Below are positions 36,604 to 46,364 of a stretch of DNA of 64,000 nt, piece by piece. The stretch comes from Clostridia bacterium UC5.1-1E11 (GTDB lineage: Bacteria > Bacillota > Clostridia > Oscillospirales > Acutalibacteraceae). Location of the stretch: NCBI GenBank assembly GCA_001305115.1, contig BCAA01000006.1, positions 1 through 64,000 on the forward strand. Reading direction: 5' to 3'. The translations under genes were made by a program, and so were the position numbers. Below the pieces are notes generated by a model. It was not told where the DNA came from and made no database searches. It saw only the letters and a list, made by a program, of their open reading frames with translations. Each line of letters begins with the position of its first letter. Positions within the stretch are counted from its first letter, which is position 1.

Positions 36604-37326
36604 ATGCCAAGATTCTTTATTGATTATATTCCGGAGGAACGCGCTGTCCTCACGGGAACCGATGGCCATCATATTGCCAAATCCCTGCGAATGCGGCCAG
36701 GGGAATCGTTGATTCTCTGTGACAGCATTGGCACGGACTATCACTGTGAAATTGAGCGGGTTGAAGGCGATACTGTGACCGTAAAGGTGCTTCATTTCTG
36801 CCAAAGCGTCAGCGAACCTACGGTTCATGTCACACTCTATCAAGCATTTCCAAAAGCAGACAAGATGGACTCCGTTGTTCAAAAGGCCGTAGAACTTGGG
36901 GTTACACGGATTGTCCCCATGCTTTCTGAACGATGTGTTTCCCGGCCGGACGAAAAAGCGGTTAAGAAGAAGATTGACCGCTGGCAAAAAATCTCCGAAG
37001 AAGCGGCCAAACAAAGCGGTCGAGGTGTGATTCCTCAAGTTTCTATGCCGCTTTCTTTCCGTTCTGCTATTCAAGAAGCGATTGAGACCGGAAAAGCTCT
37101 GTTTTTTTATGAAGGGGGCGGTGAACACATTTCGTCTCTGGTCGATTCGGAAATACGGGAACTCTCGTTATTCATAGGGCCGGAGGGCGGCTTCGCCAGC
37201 TCGGAGGTTCAGTTTGCAAAAGAACAAGGTGTATCTGTCGCAACCCTTGGGCCGCGGATTCTGCGCACAGAAACAGCCCCCATCGCAGCGCTGGCAGCTG
37301 TCATGCTCGCCACTGATAACCTGTAG
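36604..37326 (+). CDS. rsmE: 16S rRNA m3U1498 methyltransferase
   Basis: This 240-residue SPOUT-class methyltransferase methylates U1498 of 16S rRNA using SAM. It has an N-terminal PUA-like domain (HHIAKSLRMRPGESLILCD) and a C-terminal trefoil-knot SAM site with the signature IGPEGGFASSEVQFA and LGPRILRTETAP. RBS AAGGGG lies before the ATG, and length is typical. The following SDR gene starts 18 bp downstream, so the two are co-transcribed. In many Firmicutes rsmE follows prmA, but that neighbour is missing here. Confidence 0.95.
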   Translation: MPRFFIDYIPEERAVLTGTDGHHIAKSLRMRPGESLILCDSIGTDYHCEIERVEGDTVTVKVLHFCQSVSEPTVHVTLYQAFPKADKMDSVVQKAVELGVTRIVPMLSERCVSRPDEKAVKKKIDRWQKISEEAAKQSGRGVIPQVSMPLSFRSAIQEAIETGKALFFYEGGGEHISSLVDSEIRELSLFIGPEGGFASSEVQFAKEQGVSVATLGPRILRTETAPIAALAAVMLATDNL

Positions 37327-37344
37327 GAAAGGAATGGAGTGACC

Positions 37345-38067
37345 ATGCAGACGGCACTTGTAACAGGAGCTTCCCGTGGAATTGGGGCCGCAATTGCACG
37401 GGGATTGGCTTCAGATGGTTATCGGGTAGCCATCAACTATCATACCAATCAAACGGCCGCAGAGACGCTTTGTCAGGAGTTACAACAGTTGACAAATCTG
37501 CCCCATTTGGCCGTACGTGCCGACGTCTCCGATCGTTCTCAGGCGGAAGCGATGTTTGCTGCTGTGGGAAATGTGGATGTTTTGGTCAACAATGCGGGAA
37601 TTGCCCAACAAAAACTATTCACCGATTTGACAGAAGAGGACTGGGACCACATGTTCGCAGTCGACGTGAAGGGTGTTTTCCACTGCTGCCAGTTGGCGCT
37701 TCCGCACATGATCCGCCAGAAGGATGGCGTTATTGTGAACATATCCTCCATGTGGGGGCAGGTCGGCGCTTCCTGCGAAGTCCATTACTCCGCTGCAAAA
37801 GCAGCGGTAATCGGGCTGACAAAATCGCTTGCAAAAGAGCTGGGGCCTTCCCATATTCGTGTCAATTGCATTGCCCCCGGAGTGATCGAGACGGACATGA
37901 ATGCCCTGTTGGGGGTAGAAACGCTGGAATGCCTGCGAGAGGAAACCCCTTTGGAAATTCTGGGAACACCTGCCCATATCGCCGACGCTGTGCGTTTTCT
38001 TGTTTCCAGCCGCGCTTCCTTTATCACCGGCCAAGTCTTAGGCGTCAATGGAGGTATGATTATCTAA
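37345..38067 (+). CDS. short-chain dehydrogenase/reductase (FabG-like)
   Basis: This 240-residue Rossmann-fold oxidoreductase has the NAD(P) loop TGASRGIGAAIA, the NNAG motif (VLVNNAGIAQ), catalytic Ser in NISSMWG and YxxxK (YSAAKAAVIG). The residues around the motifs resemble 3-oxoacyl-ACP reductase FabG. It stands outside a fatty-acid cluster, downstream of rsmE, so the substrate is uncertain. The ATG at 37345 has GGAG five bases upstream. A GTG at 37339 is an alternative. Confidence 0.88.
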   Translation: MQTALVTGASRGIGAAIARGLASDGYRVAINYHTNQTAAETLCQELQQLTNLPHLAVRADVSDRSQAEAMFAAVGNVDVLVNNAGIAQQKLFTDLTEEDWDHMFAVDVKGVFHCCQLALPHMIRQKDGVIVNISSMWGQVGASCEVHYSAAKAAVIGLTKSLAKELGPSHIRVNCIAPGVIETDMNALLGVETLECLREETPLEILGTPAHIADAVRFLVSSRASFITGQVLGVNGGMII

Positions 38068-38765
38068 GGCCAAAGGAAAGGAAGCCTGTCCGGGAGGATG
38101 GATGGTCCCTGCCAAAGAGTCGTCTCGCGGCCATACGGCTTTAGAAAGAGCGAGTGGCCTAGCTTTGTAAATCGCTGTTGTTTAAGCACGGGCAAAGGAA
38201 CTTCCCTTTTCATTTCCTGTAGCGATAGTCTTCTGCCAGTCGCCGTTCATAAGAGCGCGAGGGTTGAAATAAATTATATCATCGATGCGGTTAAAATGAT
38301 GATTGCTGTCACCGTTTCATAGCGGTGTGGATTGAAATACGTTTTGCGTTAGGCCTGTGGGAACGCCTCCGCATGTCATTGCTTTTACAAATCGTTTGGA
38401 TGAAGGTATCTTGACCAAGCTATACGGTTCTGAATCACACACTTCCCCATAGGGAAAGGCCATGTGAATTATGGTTTTTCCTTTTGGGTATATCAACGGA
38501 TCTGAACTGTTTAGATTCCTATCGACAATCCGAAACAACCTTGTCAACCGTCATCCTCCATACAGAGGATGTGGATTCGAATACGGACGCTTAAAATAGT
38601 GATCGACATCGATCTGCGTGTTGTTGGCCGGGACACTGCAAGGCTTTGTAACCTAAGCTTACAATTATGTCATTTCTATTGCGATTTGTCAAAAATCCCT
38701 TATAATAAATACAGCTTAATTTGGACAAACTCCGTTTTTATGGCGGTCTCAAAGGGAGAATCTTT
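38068..38765. other. 700-bp gene-free spacer with CRISPR-like repeats
   Basis: No gene is visible. The middle holds the degenerate repeats at 38237-38584. The right end is AT-rich with TTGCGA and TATAAT (about 38704) 16 bases apart, the probable promoter of the lipoprotein gene at 38766. Confidence 0.6.
38237..38584 (+). CRISPR. degenerate type I-C-like CRISPR-like repeats (about five)
   Basis: Repeats end with GTTGAAAT (38263), ATTGAAAT (38331), a decayed GGATGAAGG (about 38399), a decayed GAATTATGG (about 38468) and ATTCGAAT (38575). The first four are spaced 68-69 bases. The better copies read GTCGCCGTTCATAAG, GTCACCGTTTCATAGC and GTCATCCTCCATACAGAGGA at their 5' ends, matching the 26-kb repeats. 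No cas genes are near. Confidence 0.55.
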
Positions 38766-39889
38766 ATGAAATATATCGCTTTTTTGCGTGCCTGTACAGC
38801 GATGCTTGCGGTCTGTCTTTGCTTGTCTGCAAGCGGTTGTTCCCCAAATGGAGAGGAATCCTCCAGCTCAACATCCTCTTCCCAGAGTTCTTCCATCGTT
38901 TCTGACTCTCAGCCCGATATTGTCGGCTCTTCACAAGCTCCGCTTCCAGAAGTTCAGGCCACCATTCCTGCGCCGGCCATATCCATCCAAAATCAGACCG
39001 AAGGAAATATTCAGGTCAAAATTGCCTCTCCGCACTTCTCCGGTTTTTCTGGAGCGGACGAGCTCAATGCCAAAATCGAACAGGAACAACAGGAAAGTAT
39101 CGCGGAGCTCCGCTCCATTGCGAACAGTGGCGCGGAAACCGGCGCTACCTCTTCTCTGTTCTATCAAAGCGTATTCGACTATCAGGAAAACGGTCTCCTG
39201 TCAGTCTGGTTGACCAATGAGAATTACACCGGCGGCGCACATGGGATGAACTGGGTTTGCTCTTACAATTTGAACCCGGAGACGGGCGAATTCTATGCCT
39301 TCCGCGATCTCTTTCGGAATCCCGAAGAAGCGATCCCGGAAGTTACTGAAAAATCCTCTCTTATTTAAAGGGGATTCTTCCGGACGATGCCGATCAATCG
39401 CTCTATCCTTCCGCGTCCCAAGCAATTCAAGCGCTGAACGGGGATTATTCCTACTATCTGGAAGGTGAGAACCTGGTCGTCTACTTCCAGCCATACGATG
39501 TATTGCCCTATGCGGTTGGAATTGTGCGCGTCCCGATTCCATTGGTTTCCTTGCCAGATACAACGGTCGCTTTACATTCTATGTCAGCGCGCCGAACCAT
39601 CCGGGCGAATGGTCAGGATACGGAACTCGGCCGGAATATGATGCTTGGCTCTGAAGGGAATACCGCCGTATTGCTCCCAATGCCAGAAACTGCGCGTCTT
39701 TGTGGAATGGAGGCCACGGTAAAAAATCAAGTCTGTATCATCGACAGTCAGGAATATCCGATCACCTACGCAAACGGGGGCGCTTTTATGACTTTGACCG
39801 ACTTTCTTGCGCTCGCGCCGGATGATGCCAATCATCTGGTTGCTTATGGGCCGGATGACATTCTGCGGATTTACACGATCAAGGACTGA
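38766..39889 (+). CDS. DUF3298/RsiV-like lipoprotein (frameshifted in this sequence)
   Basis: About 374 residues. Lipoprotein signal with SASGC at about residue 25; a serine-rich linker; then a PdaC/DUF4163 plus DUF3298 region (ENYTGGAHGMNWVCSYNLNP, then YDVLPYAVGIVRVPIP). This is the extracellular fold shared with RsiV, the lysozyme-sensing anti-sigma factor, and with PdaC deacetylase. No deacetylase or anti-sigma domain is present here. A C-terminal segment resembles a copper-amine-oxidase-N-like beta-domain. The A5 run 39349-39353 lacks one A; restoring it gives EKILSYLKGILPDD. RBS AAGGGAG. Function unknown. Confidence 0.75.
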
Positions 39890-39954
39890 TAATGGTTAAA
39901 CATTCTTCCGCATTCGCCTATTAAAGAAATCTTTTATAAATACCATAACTACAA

Positions 39955-40089
39955 AGAGGGTGTCCCAAAAGTCATGACATGACGGAAGGATACCCTCTTT
40001 TTTTAGAAACGCAGATGTTTTTCCAAACAGAAAGAGGATGCCCCTTTCCTATGAATCCAAAGATTCGTAGTTTGGGGGCATCCTCCTCT
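39955..40089. mobile_element. MITE-like double-hairpin element, copy 1
   Basis: This ~135-bp element starts AGAGGGTGTCCCAAAAGTCATG and ends in a degenerate inverted copy (GGGGGCATCCTCCTCTT). It is an inverted relative of the copy at 59890. It lies between the convergent DUF3298 and glycyl-tRNA synthetase genes, where its hairpins may end both transcripts. No transposase is encoded. Confidence 0.75.
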
Positions 40090-40096
40090 TGTAGCT

Positions 40097-41520
40097 CTAA
40101 GAGGATAACCATCCATTGGACACGTACTCAGCTTCCTTCTTAGAATTGAATTTTTTCAAAATGTAATGGACCAAATCGTCAACCTTTACACGTTCCTGCT
40201 GCATGCTGTCGCGGTCGCGCACCGTTACGCAACCGTCGGTCTCACTATCGAAGTCATAGGTAATGCAGAACGGCGTACCGATTTCATCCTGCCTGCGGTA
40301 CCGCTTGCCGATGGACCCCGCGTCGTCGTAATCCACCATAAAGTGCTTGGTCAGTTTTGAATAAACCTCCTGCGCTTGTCATTCAGCTTCTTGGAAAGAG
40401 GCAGCACAGCCGCCTTGAACGGTGCAAGCGCCGGATGCAAATGCATCACGACACGGGTATCTTTCTTCTCCGCATCCACCACTTCTTCGTCATAAGCATC
40501 GCAAAGGAAGGCCAGCGCCACACGGTCTGCACCGAGGGACGGCTCCACCACATAGGGAATGTAACGCTCATTGGCCTCCTGATCGAAATACTCCAGACTC
40601 TTGCCGGAGTGTTCCTGATGCTGTTTGAGGTCATAGTCCGTGCGGTCTGCAATTCCCCACAGCTCTCCCCATCCAAATGGGAACAAATACTCGATGTCCG
40701 TCGTCGCCTTGGAATAGAAAGAAAGCTCTTCCTTTTCATGGTCGCGCAGGCGCATATTCTCTTCTGTCATGCCGAGAGAGAGGAGCCAATCGCGGCAGAA
40801 TCCACGCCAATATTCGAACCATTCCAGATCGGTGCCGGGTTTGCAGAAAAACTCACACTCCATCTGCTCAAATTCACGGATGCGGAAGATGAAGTTGCCA
40901 GGGGTGATCTCATTGCGGAAGCTCTTGCCGACTTGACAGACGCCAAAGGGTACTTTTTTCCGCGTAGTGCGCTGGATGCTGTTAAAGTTCACAAAGATTC
41001 CCTGCGCCGTCTCCGGGCGGAGATACAACTCATTCTTTGCATCCTCTGTCACACCCTGGAAAGTCTTAAACATCAAGTTAAACTGGCGAATATCCGTAAA
41101 GTTGGCAGAACCACAGTTGGGGCACTTGATGTCGTGCTCCTTGATGAAGTCCATCATCTGCTGATTGCTCCACCCATCCGCTGGTTGGCCGGTATAATCT
41201 TCAATCAATTTATCCGCACGATGGCGTGTCTTGCAATCGCGGCAATCCATCAGTGGGTCCGAAAACCCTCCTACATGGCCGGAAGCTACCCAAACCTCAG
41301 GATTCATCAGAATGGCTGCATCCAACCCGACATTGGTGGGGCTCTCCTGGACAAATTTTTTCCACCATGCCCGCTTGACGTTATTTTTGAACTCCACGCC
41401 GAGCGGACCATAATCCCAAGAGTTGGAGAGGCCACCGTAAATCTCAGAGCCCGGGTAAACAAAGCCGCGGCTTTTGCAGAGTGCCACGATTTTTTCCATG
41501 GTCTTTTCCGTTGCTAACAT
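40097..41520 (-). CDS. glyS: glycyl-tRNA synthetase, alpha2 type (frameshifted in this sequence)
   Basis: About 474 residues. This is the class II dimeric GlyRS (GlyQS type) charging tRNA-Gly. The N-terminal [14 protein letters not shown], the CxxC zinc pair (MDCRDCKT and IKCPNCGS), motif 2 region [22 protein letters not shown] and motif 3 [12 protein letters not shown] are present, as is the C-terminal anticodon-binding domain ([11 protein letters not shown], then [13 protein letters not shown]). The frame breaks at 40371-40377, where one missing G restores [11 protein letters not shown]. An essential gene cannot really be broken, so this is strong evidence for a consensus error. RBS GGAGG lies before the ATG. 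Confidence 0.95.
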
Positions 41521-41583
41521 GTAAAATCCTCCATTGTCCGGGGCGCTGGCTGCGCTCCGTTGATTCTTTTTGGGAAATGCAAT

Positions 41584-42004
41584 CTACTGCGGTCGTCTAA
41601 AGATAAACAGCTTGCTGAACACGTAATTGATTACAACGACGATAACGTTCATAAGGATCTTTGCTAGCCAGTCGTTCCAGGTGAGAACGTCTACCAGCAG
41701 CCACATGCCCGCGGTATCCACCGCGAGGGAAAACAATCGCGCACCCACAAAGGAAGTTAATTCCCGCAAAACCTGTTTCGCGGCAAAACTTTTGCTTCGA
41801 AAGACAAACACCTTGTTTGTCAGAAAGGCAAACGCGACCGAAAGTACCCACGCAAGTGTATTGGCCGTCAACAGCTGCCATCGCAGGACATCCCGCAGCA
41901 ACCCAAAGGACAGGATATTGACCACCGTGGTTAAAACCCCGAAAAATATGTATAGAAGCATTTCCGGTGTAGTCAAAACCGTACGATTTTTTCAGTCTTT
42001 CCAC
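41584..42004 (-). CDS. GtrA-family membrane protein (probable frameshift near start)
   Basis: About 139 residues with four membrane helices. It carries the GtrA signature FFGVLTTVVNILSFGLLRD, the helix WVLSVAFAFLTNKVFVFRS and the C-terminal NYVFSKLFIFR. GtrA proteins are linked to polysaccharide or teichoic-acid glycosylation. The best start is the GTG at 42004 with GATGGGA. The T6 run at 41987-41992 then appears to have one extra base; removing it joins MERLKNRTVLTTPEMLLY. Alternatively translation begins at a poor start near 41976. The gene lies 63 bp downstream of glycyl-tRNA synthetase when read on the plus strand and is transcribed ahead of it. Confidence 0.8.
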
Positions 42005-42112
42005 GCAAATCCCATCCTTTTCGTATTCTTATAGTTTAACATTGTATCCGCTAGCTTGCAAGGCGGATTTTCGCTTTTTCTTCCGATGGGTCCCCTACTT
42101 CGATTTGAGCTA

Positions 42113-42513
42113 TGCAAGATCATCTGCCCTTGTTTGCCTAATGGGCCATATGGTTAACCACCATATTGGTTAGACTGATTTGCCGATCGGATATATGCAA
42201 ATGCATGTCATAATGGTCTTGATAATCTGCCTTACTGGCCTCCATAGGCAAATTATCAAGATAATGTGCCAGATTAGCCTATGTCACGTATAGACTAATG
42301 CCCAGCTAATTATCAAAATGGTTTGCCGCATTTACCTGTGCTGAATGCAGACAAGCAAAGGAAGTAATCAAGATGGCGTGCCGGGGTTACCTATACCGCA
42401 CATGCGCAAGTAAAGCGAATGGTCAAAGGGATCTGCCTTGTTTCCCTAATCGGCAAATCCAGCCAACTGCCATATTGATTAACCCCGGTGGCCTATAAAA
42501 TATAGGTAAGGCC
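42113..42513 (-). repeat. dispersed ~56-bp periodic repeat, copy C (inverted, longest)
   Basis: The complement of the AGGYAAA mark occurs at 42133, 42274, 42331, 42386 and 42441; the last four are spaced 57, 55 and 55 bases. On the minus strand the blocks CACGCCATCTTGATTA, CTTTGCTTGTCTGCATT and TTAGGCAAACAAGGGCAG match copies A and B. The rest of the spacer 42005-42776 is AT-rich, with a (TA)n tract near 42595 and no gene. Confidence 0.8.
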
Positions 42514-42776
42514 CTTGACAAGGATAAACCATTTTTCATAGAAAGGATTCTATTTTTATTAATTTTTAGATTATTCGACAAATAATATTCTCGATATATA
42601 TATATATATATTGCACTAAAAAGAAATCTGTTCTTTGAAAAAAACATTGTATTTATAAACAACATACGTTAGAATGAAAGGAACACGGCGGACCTCGGAT
42701 GTTTCCCTATATGGATAGATGCCTTCAGCCGAACGACTGCCGCTATAACAAACCAATTAGTAGGAGGTATGTGTAA

Positions 42777-44329
42777 ATGAAAAGACGAATTGTGTTGTCC
42801 GGCGTTTCGGTTCTCCTGGTGTTCTGTCTGCTGGTTGGGGCATCGTTTGCATGGTTCACCGACACAGAAAAGACGGGAGCGAATTTCTCCGCAGGCGTAT
42901 TGGATGCGATTCTGACCCCGGAAAACCCAAATGAAGAAGGAGCCATCGATTACACCAACCTGCGCCCTCTCACCTTGGCGCAGCTTGAAGCAAGCTTCCA
43001 GAATGGAACTCCGGTAGGAAACCTTGAAGACGTAGCGGATGGATATCTTGCAGATAACCTGCCTCTATATTTTCACAAAATCCACATTGAAAACGCAGGT
43101 AGTCTTCCCATGCGGGTGTCTCTCTCTGTAGAAAGCTCGGGTCCCTGTAGTGAGACGAATCTGCCGCAGATTGTGGAAAACGGTTCTGGCGGGGTAAAGA
43201 ATGAAGGAAAGCAGGCTGCCTGCGACAACAGTTTGGCAGACGTTCTTCAGTTGTTGCTCTATCAGCAGGATGCGGAGGGCGCACTTGTTCCGGTCAACTG
43301 TTCCGACGGCACGCAGGCTGTTGTATGGAAGGATGGACAGGCTGTTACATATCTGCTTCCCGAAACGCTGGCAGCCGGCGCCAGCACGGACTACGTCGTA
43401 GCTGCATGGTTACCGGGGGAAACGGTTGGCAATGAATATCAGGCAAAGCACTTCCATGGAGAAATGGTTGTATCGGCTGTACAGCCCGACACCGTCTCTG
43501 CAGAGGAACCTTCCGAAGAAGTTTGGGACGGAGAAAGTGTTGAGCCTGTTATCCCGGAGGAAACGTCTATAAGATTGCAACCGGCTCGCAGTTGGCATGG
43601 GTTGCACAGCAGGTAAATACCCAGCATGACTCTTGGCAGGACCGGGAACACTTTTCAAATAAAGAGTTGATTCAAGTCGCAGATATTGACCTGGGCGGCC
43701 ATGAATTTCCTGGGATTGGTGCAGACATCAATTATTATTTCGGCGGAACGTATGACGGCCAAGGGTATTCCATTAAGAATTTTACAATCAACCGCCCAGA
43801 TTCAACCACTGGGAATTACGCGGGTGTATTCAACTATATTCGTGGGGCGACCGTCAAGAACCTGACCGTAAACGACGCAACCATTACCGGTTACAGCAAT
43901 GTCGGCGGAATCGCTGGATATGTATACGGTGGCACAGTCGAAAATTGCAAGAACTATGCCACAGTACAAAAGGTCATAGGCCCGTCCGGCGGCGCTGGCG
44001 GGATCGTGGGCGCAACAGGTGTTTCCTCAAACGAAATCACCAACTGCCACAATTATGGCACAATCAAAGGCTGGGGATACCTCGGCGGTGTTTTAGGTAG
44101 TTCCATCAATACTGGCTCTTATGTCTCGCTTTCGATCTCCGGATGCTCCAACCAAGGGGCAATTGTCCCAGACGAGGGAAAAGAAGAATATGCAGGGAAT
44201 TTCGCTGGACACTTGGAGGACTACGCCGAAGTAGACGGCTGCAAGGTTTTGGATACTGCATATCCGGTCATTGTTGCCAGTGGATCTTCCGCAGGGATTG
44301 AAGTCCTTCCAGCAGAGCAAATGCCGTAA
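42777..44329 (+). CDS. SipW-type signal-peptide surface protein with beta-helix repeats (frameshifted)
   Basis: About 517 residues. The N-terminus (MKRRIVLSG, hydrophobic core, GASFAWFTDTEKTGANFSAGVLD) is the TasA/CalY-type signal processed by SipW peptidases. Residues 45-260 form a TasA-like beta-sandwich. Residues 275-500 form a GLUG-type right-handed beta-helix (FGGTYDGQGYSIKNFTI, GVFNYIRG, NVGGIAGYVYGGTVENC). Such proteins are biofilm-matrix or surface components. The break near 43561-43563 (missing A) restores ENVYKIATGSQLAWVA. RBS AGGAGG. No sipW gene is in the window, and no cell-wall anchor is seen. Confidence 0.82.
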
Positions 44330-44401
44330 GCATAATCGCAGCTTCATCCCACGGCAAAATCACTATCCCATGGACAATTGACAAGTCGATATTTACAATC
44401 A

Positions 44402-44440
44402 AAAATCCTCTCCACAGAAAATTCTGTGGAGAGGATTTTG
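44402..44440. terminator. perfect bidirectional hairpin terminator
   Basis: AAAATCCTCTCCACAGAA and TTCTGTGGAGAGGATTTT form an 18-bp perfect stem with a two-base loop between two convergent genes. Confidence 0.92.
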
Positions 44441-44577
44441 AATTTCAAATGAATCGAGCGATGGGTAACCCCCTCATCTGTAAGGGTGTAACCCTTTCCA
44501 AATGCCTCGTCCTCTGCAAAAACCTATCCAAAGAGGCCTTTCCAAAAGTCTCTCGCCCTTTATTTCGGCACAAAAAC

Positions 44578-46001
44578 TTATCCCGCTGTGCTGCTGGGGG
44601 AACTGCTTGCTTCCTCTTGCGGAACAGGAGCAGAGGCCGCAGATGTAGACGAGGTATCCTGTGTAGCACCTTCCTCCGGAATCGCATCGGTTCCCTGCGC
44701 ATTCTGTGTCCCTGGAATTTCTGCAACCGCCGCTCCTTGACGCACCAGAGCGCTTACAGCAGCCTGTAGCTGTGCATCCTCAGTGTTTTCTAACTGGTCG
44801 CGCGCCAACAATTCCATCTGTTCTTCGGTCAATTTCGCAGAAATATCTGCCGCAATTCCGGTTCCGTTGAACGCAGAACCCCCTGGAGTCAGATAATTTG
44901 CCACAGACAATACAATCGCAGAGCCGTCGGACAGAGGAATCACCTCATCTTTTGTTCCATAGCCCGCCGTAGTCTGCCCTACAACCAAGCCCTTCTTGAA
45001 TTCCTTAATATCCGCGGCAAAAATTTCCGCGGCTCCAAAGGTTGTTTCGTTCGCAATCACACTGATTGGCAGTGCAATCTCATTGGGCTTAGAGGTATAT
45101 TCAACGGTCGTTTTGCCTGTTTTATCCTGTGTCGTCACCAAATTTCCGGCTGGCAGCAGCGTATCCAACATGGACGCCATCGCTTCAATGCTTCCGCCGG
45201 AATTGTTGCGCAGATCGATCACCAGCCCTGCCACCTGTTGTTTGTTTAAGGCCGAAAGCGCTGAATTGAACTGCTCGATACTGCTATCGTTAAATTCAGA
45301 GATCTTGATGTATCCCACATTGCCATTGATGACTGTAGAGGTAATGCTCTGTTTGGTATACTCCGCCCGGGTGACGGTAATCTCCAGGGTTTCCCCCTGC
45401 TGTTCTGCCCCCGAAGAAGTCGCACTGCTGGCAGATGTATCTTCTGTATCCGTTTCCAATGGGGCAGCTTCCCGATAAATGCCAAAGGTCACCGTGGTTC
45501 CCGCTGTTCCATCGAGCCGGTTCAGTGCATCTCCATATGTGATCCGGACAATCTCCCTCCCATCCATGGAAACAATGGTATCGCCCTTGCGAATCCCACT
45601 TTTTCCGCCGGCGAGTTGGGGATCACCTGGATCACCTCCATGTTGCCATCCTCATCCATAATGGTCTTGATGCCAACACCGACATCTTTTCCCGCTGTTC
45701 CCGATTGGTAGGTCTTATACTTTTCAGCCGACATATACTGCGCCTGTAGATCCCCCAAGCCTGCAACATAGCCCGCACAGATTCCATCGGTCAGCTTTGT
45801 TTCATCGATCTGGCCGATATAATCCTGGCGCGCCTTCTGGTCGATTTCGCTGAGCTTGGTGTACATAGCTTGCCGCTCATTGACGTCTGCTACCTTGTCG
45901 TTGAAGCTGTTCATTGCGTATACATAAGTCAGGGATACGGTTACCGCTGCTGTAATTCCAGCAACGGCGACTGCTGCTCCCAGAGATATTTTTTTACCCA
46001 T
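44578..46001 (-). CDS. S41 C-terminal-processing peptidase homologue, catalytic residues replaced (frameshifted)
   Basis: About 474 residues: N-terminal membrane anchor (residues 8-30), helical region, PDZ domain (VIPNSPAEKVG, then KGDTIVSMDG) and S41 core. In active CtpA/Tsp the nucleophile is the middle Ser of SASASE and the general base is the Lys of TFGKG. Here these align with TTFGAAEIF (Ser replaced by Gly) and TTAGYGTKD (Lys replaced by Tyr), so hydrolysis by the normal dyad seems impossible. The missing G at 45595-45597 breaks the frame well upstream of the active site, so the substitutions are not caused by it. It is downstream of ftsEX and two M23 hydrolases. A Ser/Pro-rich C-terminal tail follows. 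Confidence 0.85.
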
Positions 46002-46364
46002 CACCGATCATTCCTTACTATGCAGGTTTTTCCCATCTTTCAGTCTGGATCTACATTTTTTAATCCAAAAGAAACCGAGGCTTGCCATGGCAAATTTCGC
46101 CAATGTGCAGCATCCTTTTCTTATCATACCGGATTTCTATTCCTATTTATACCGCTAAATGTAAATTTTACGCCATTTCCTCCGTGAAAGGTCCTGTGTT
46201 CCTTCTTCTTTTACAAGCATATCCCAAAATAGGGTTTCATACTCGAAAAAACTCCTCTGCGGAATTTCGGCTCCTTCCGCACTCCTTTTGCCCACTTTCA
46301 CACACGTGGATCATAGGTACTTCTTCCATAGGAAAGCCTTTGGAACCCTATATTTTAAAGGATG
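46002..46364. other. spacer between S41 homologue and first M23 gene
   Basis: 363 bases without a gene, repeat family or convincing terminator. It should contain the promoter or leader of the S41 homologue. Confidence 0.5.

Noticed and set aside
42660-42776. Cyclic-di-GMP riboswitch before the SipW-type protein gene
   Set aside because: A few bases (GATGCC, CGAACGACTGCC) looked suggestive, but the GEMM signature blocks are missing or in the wrong order.
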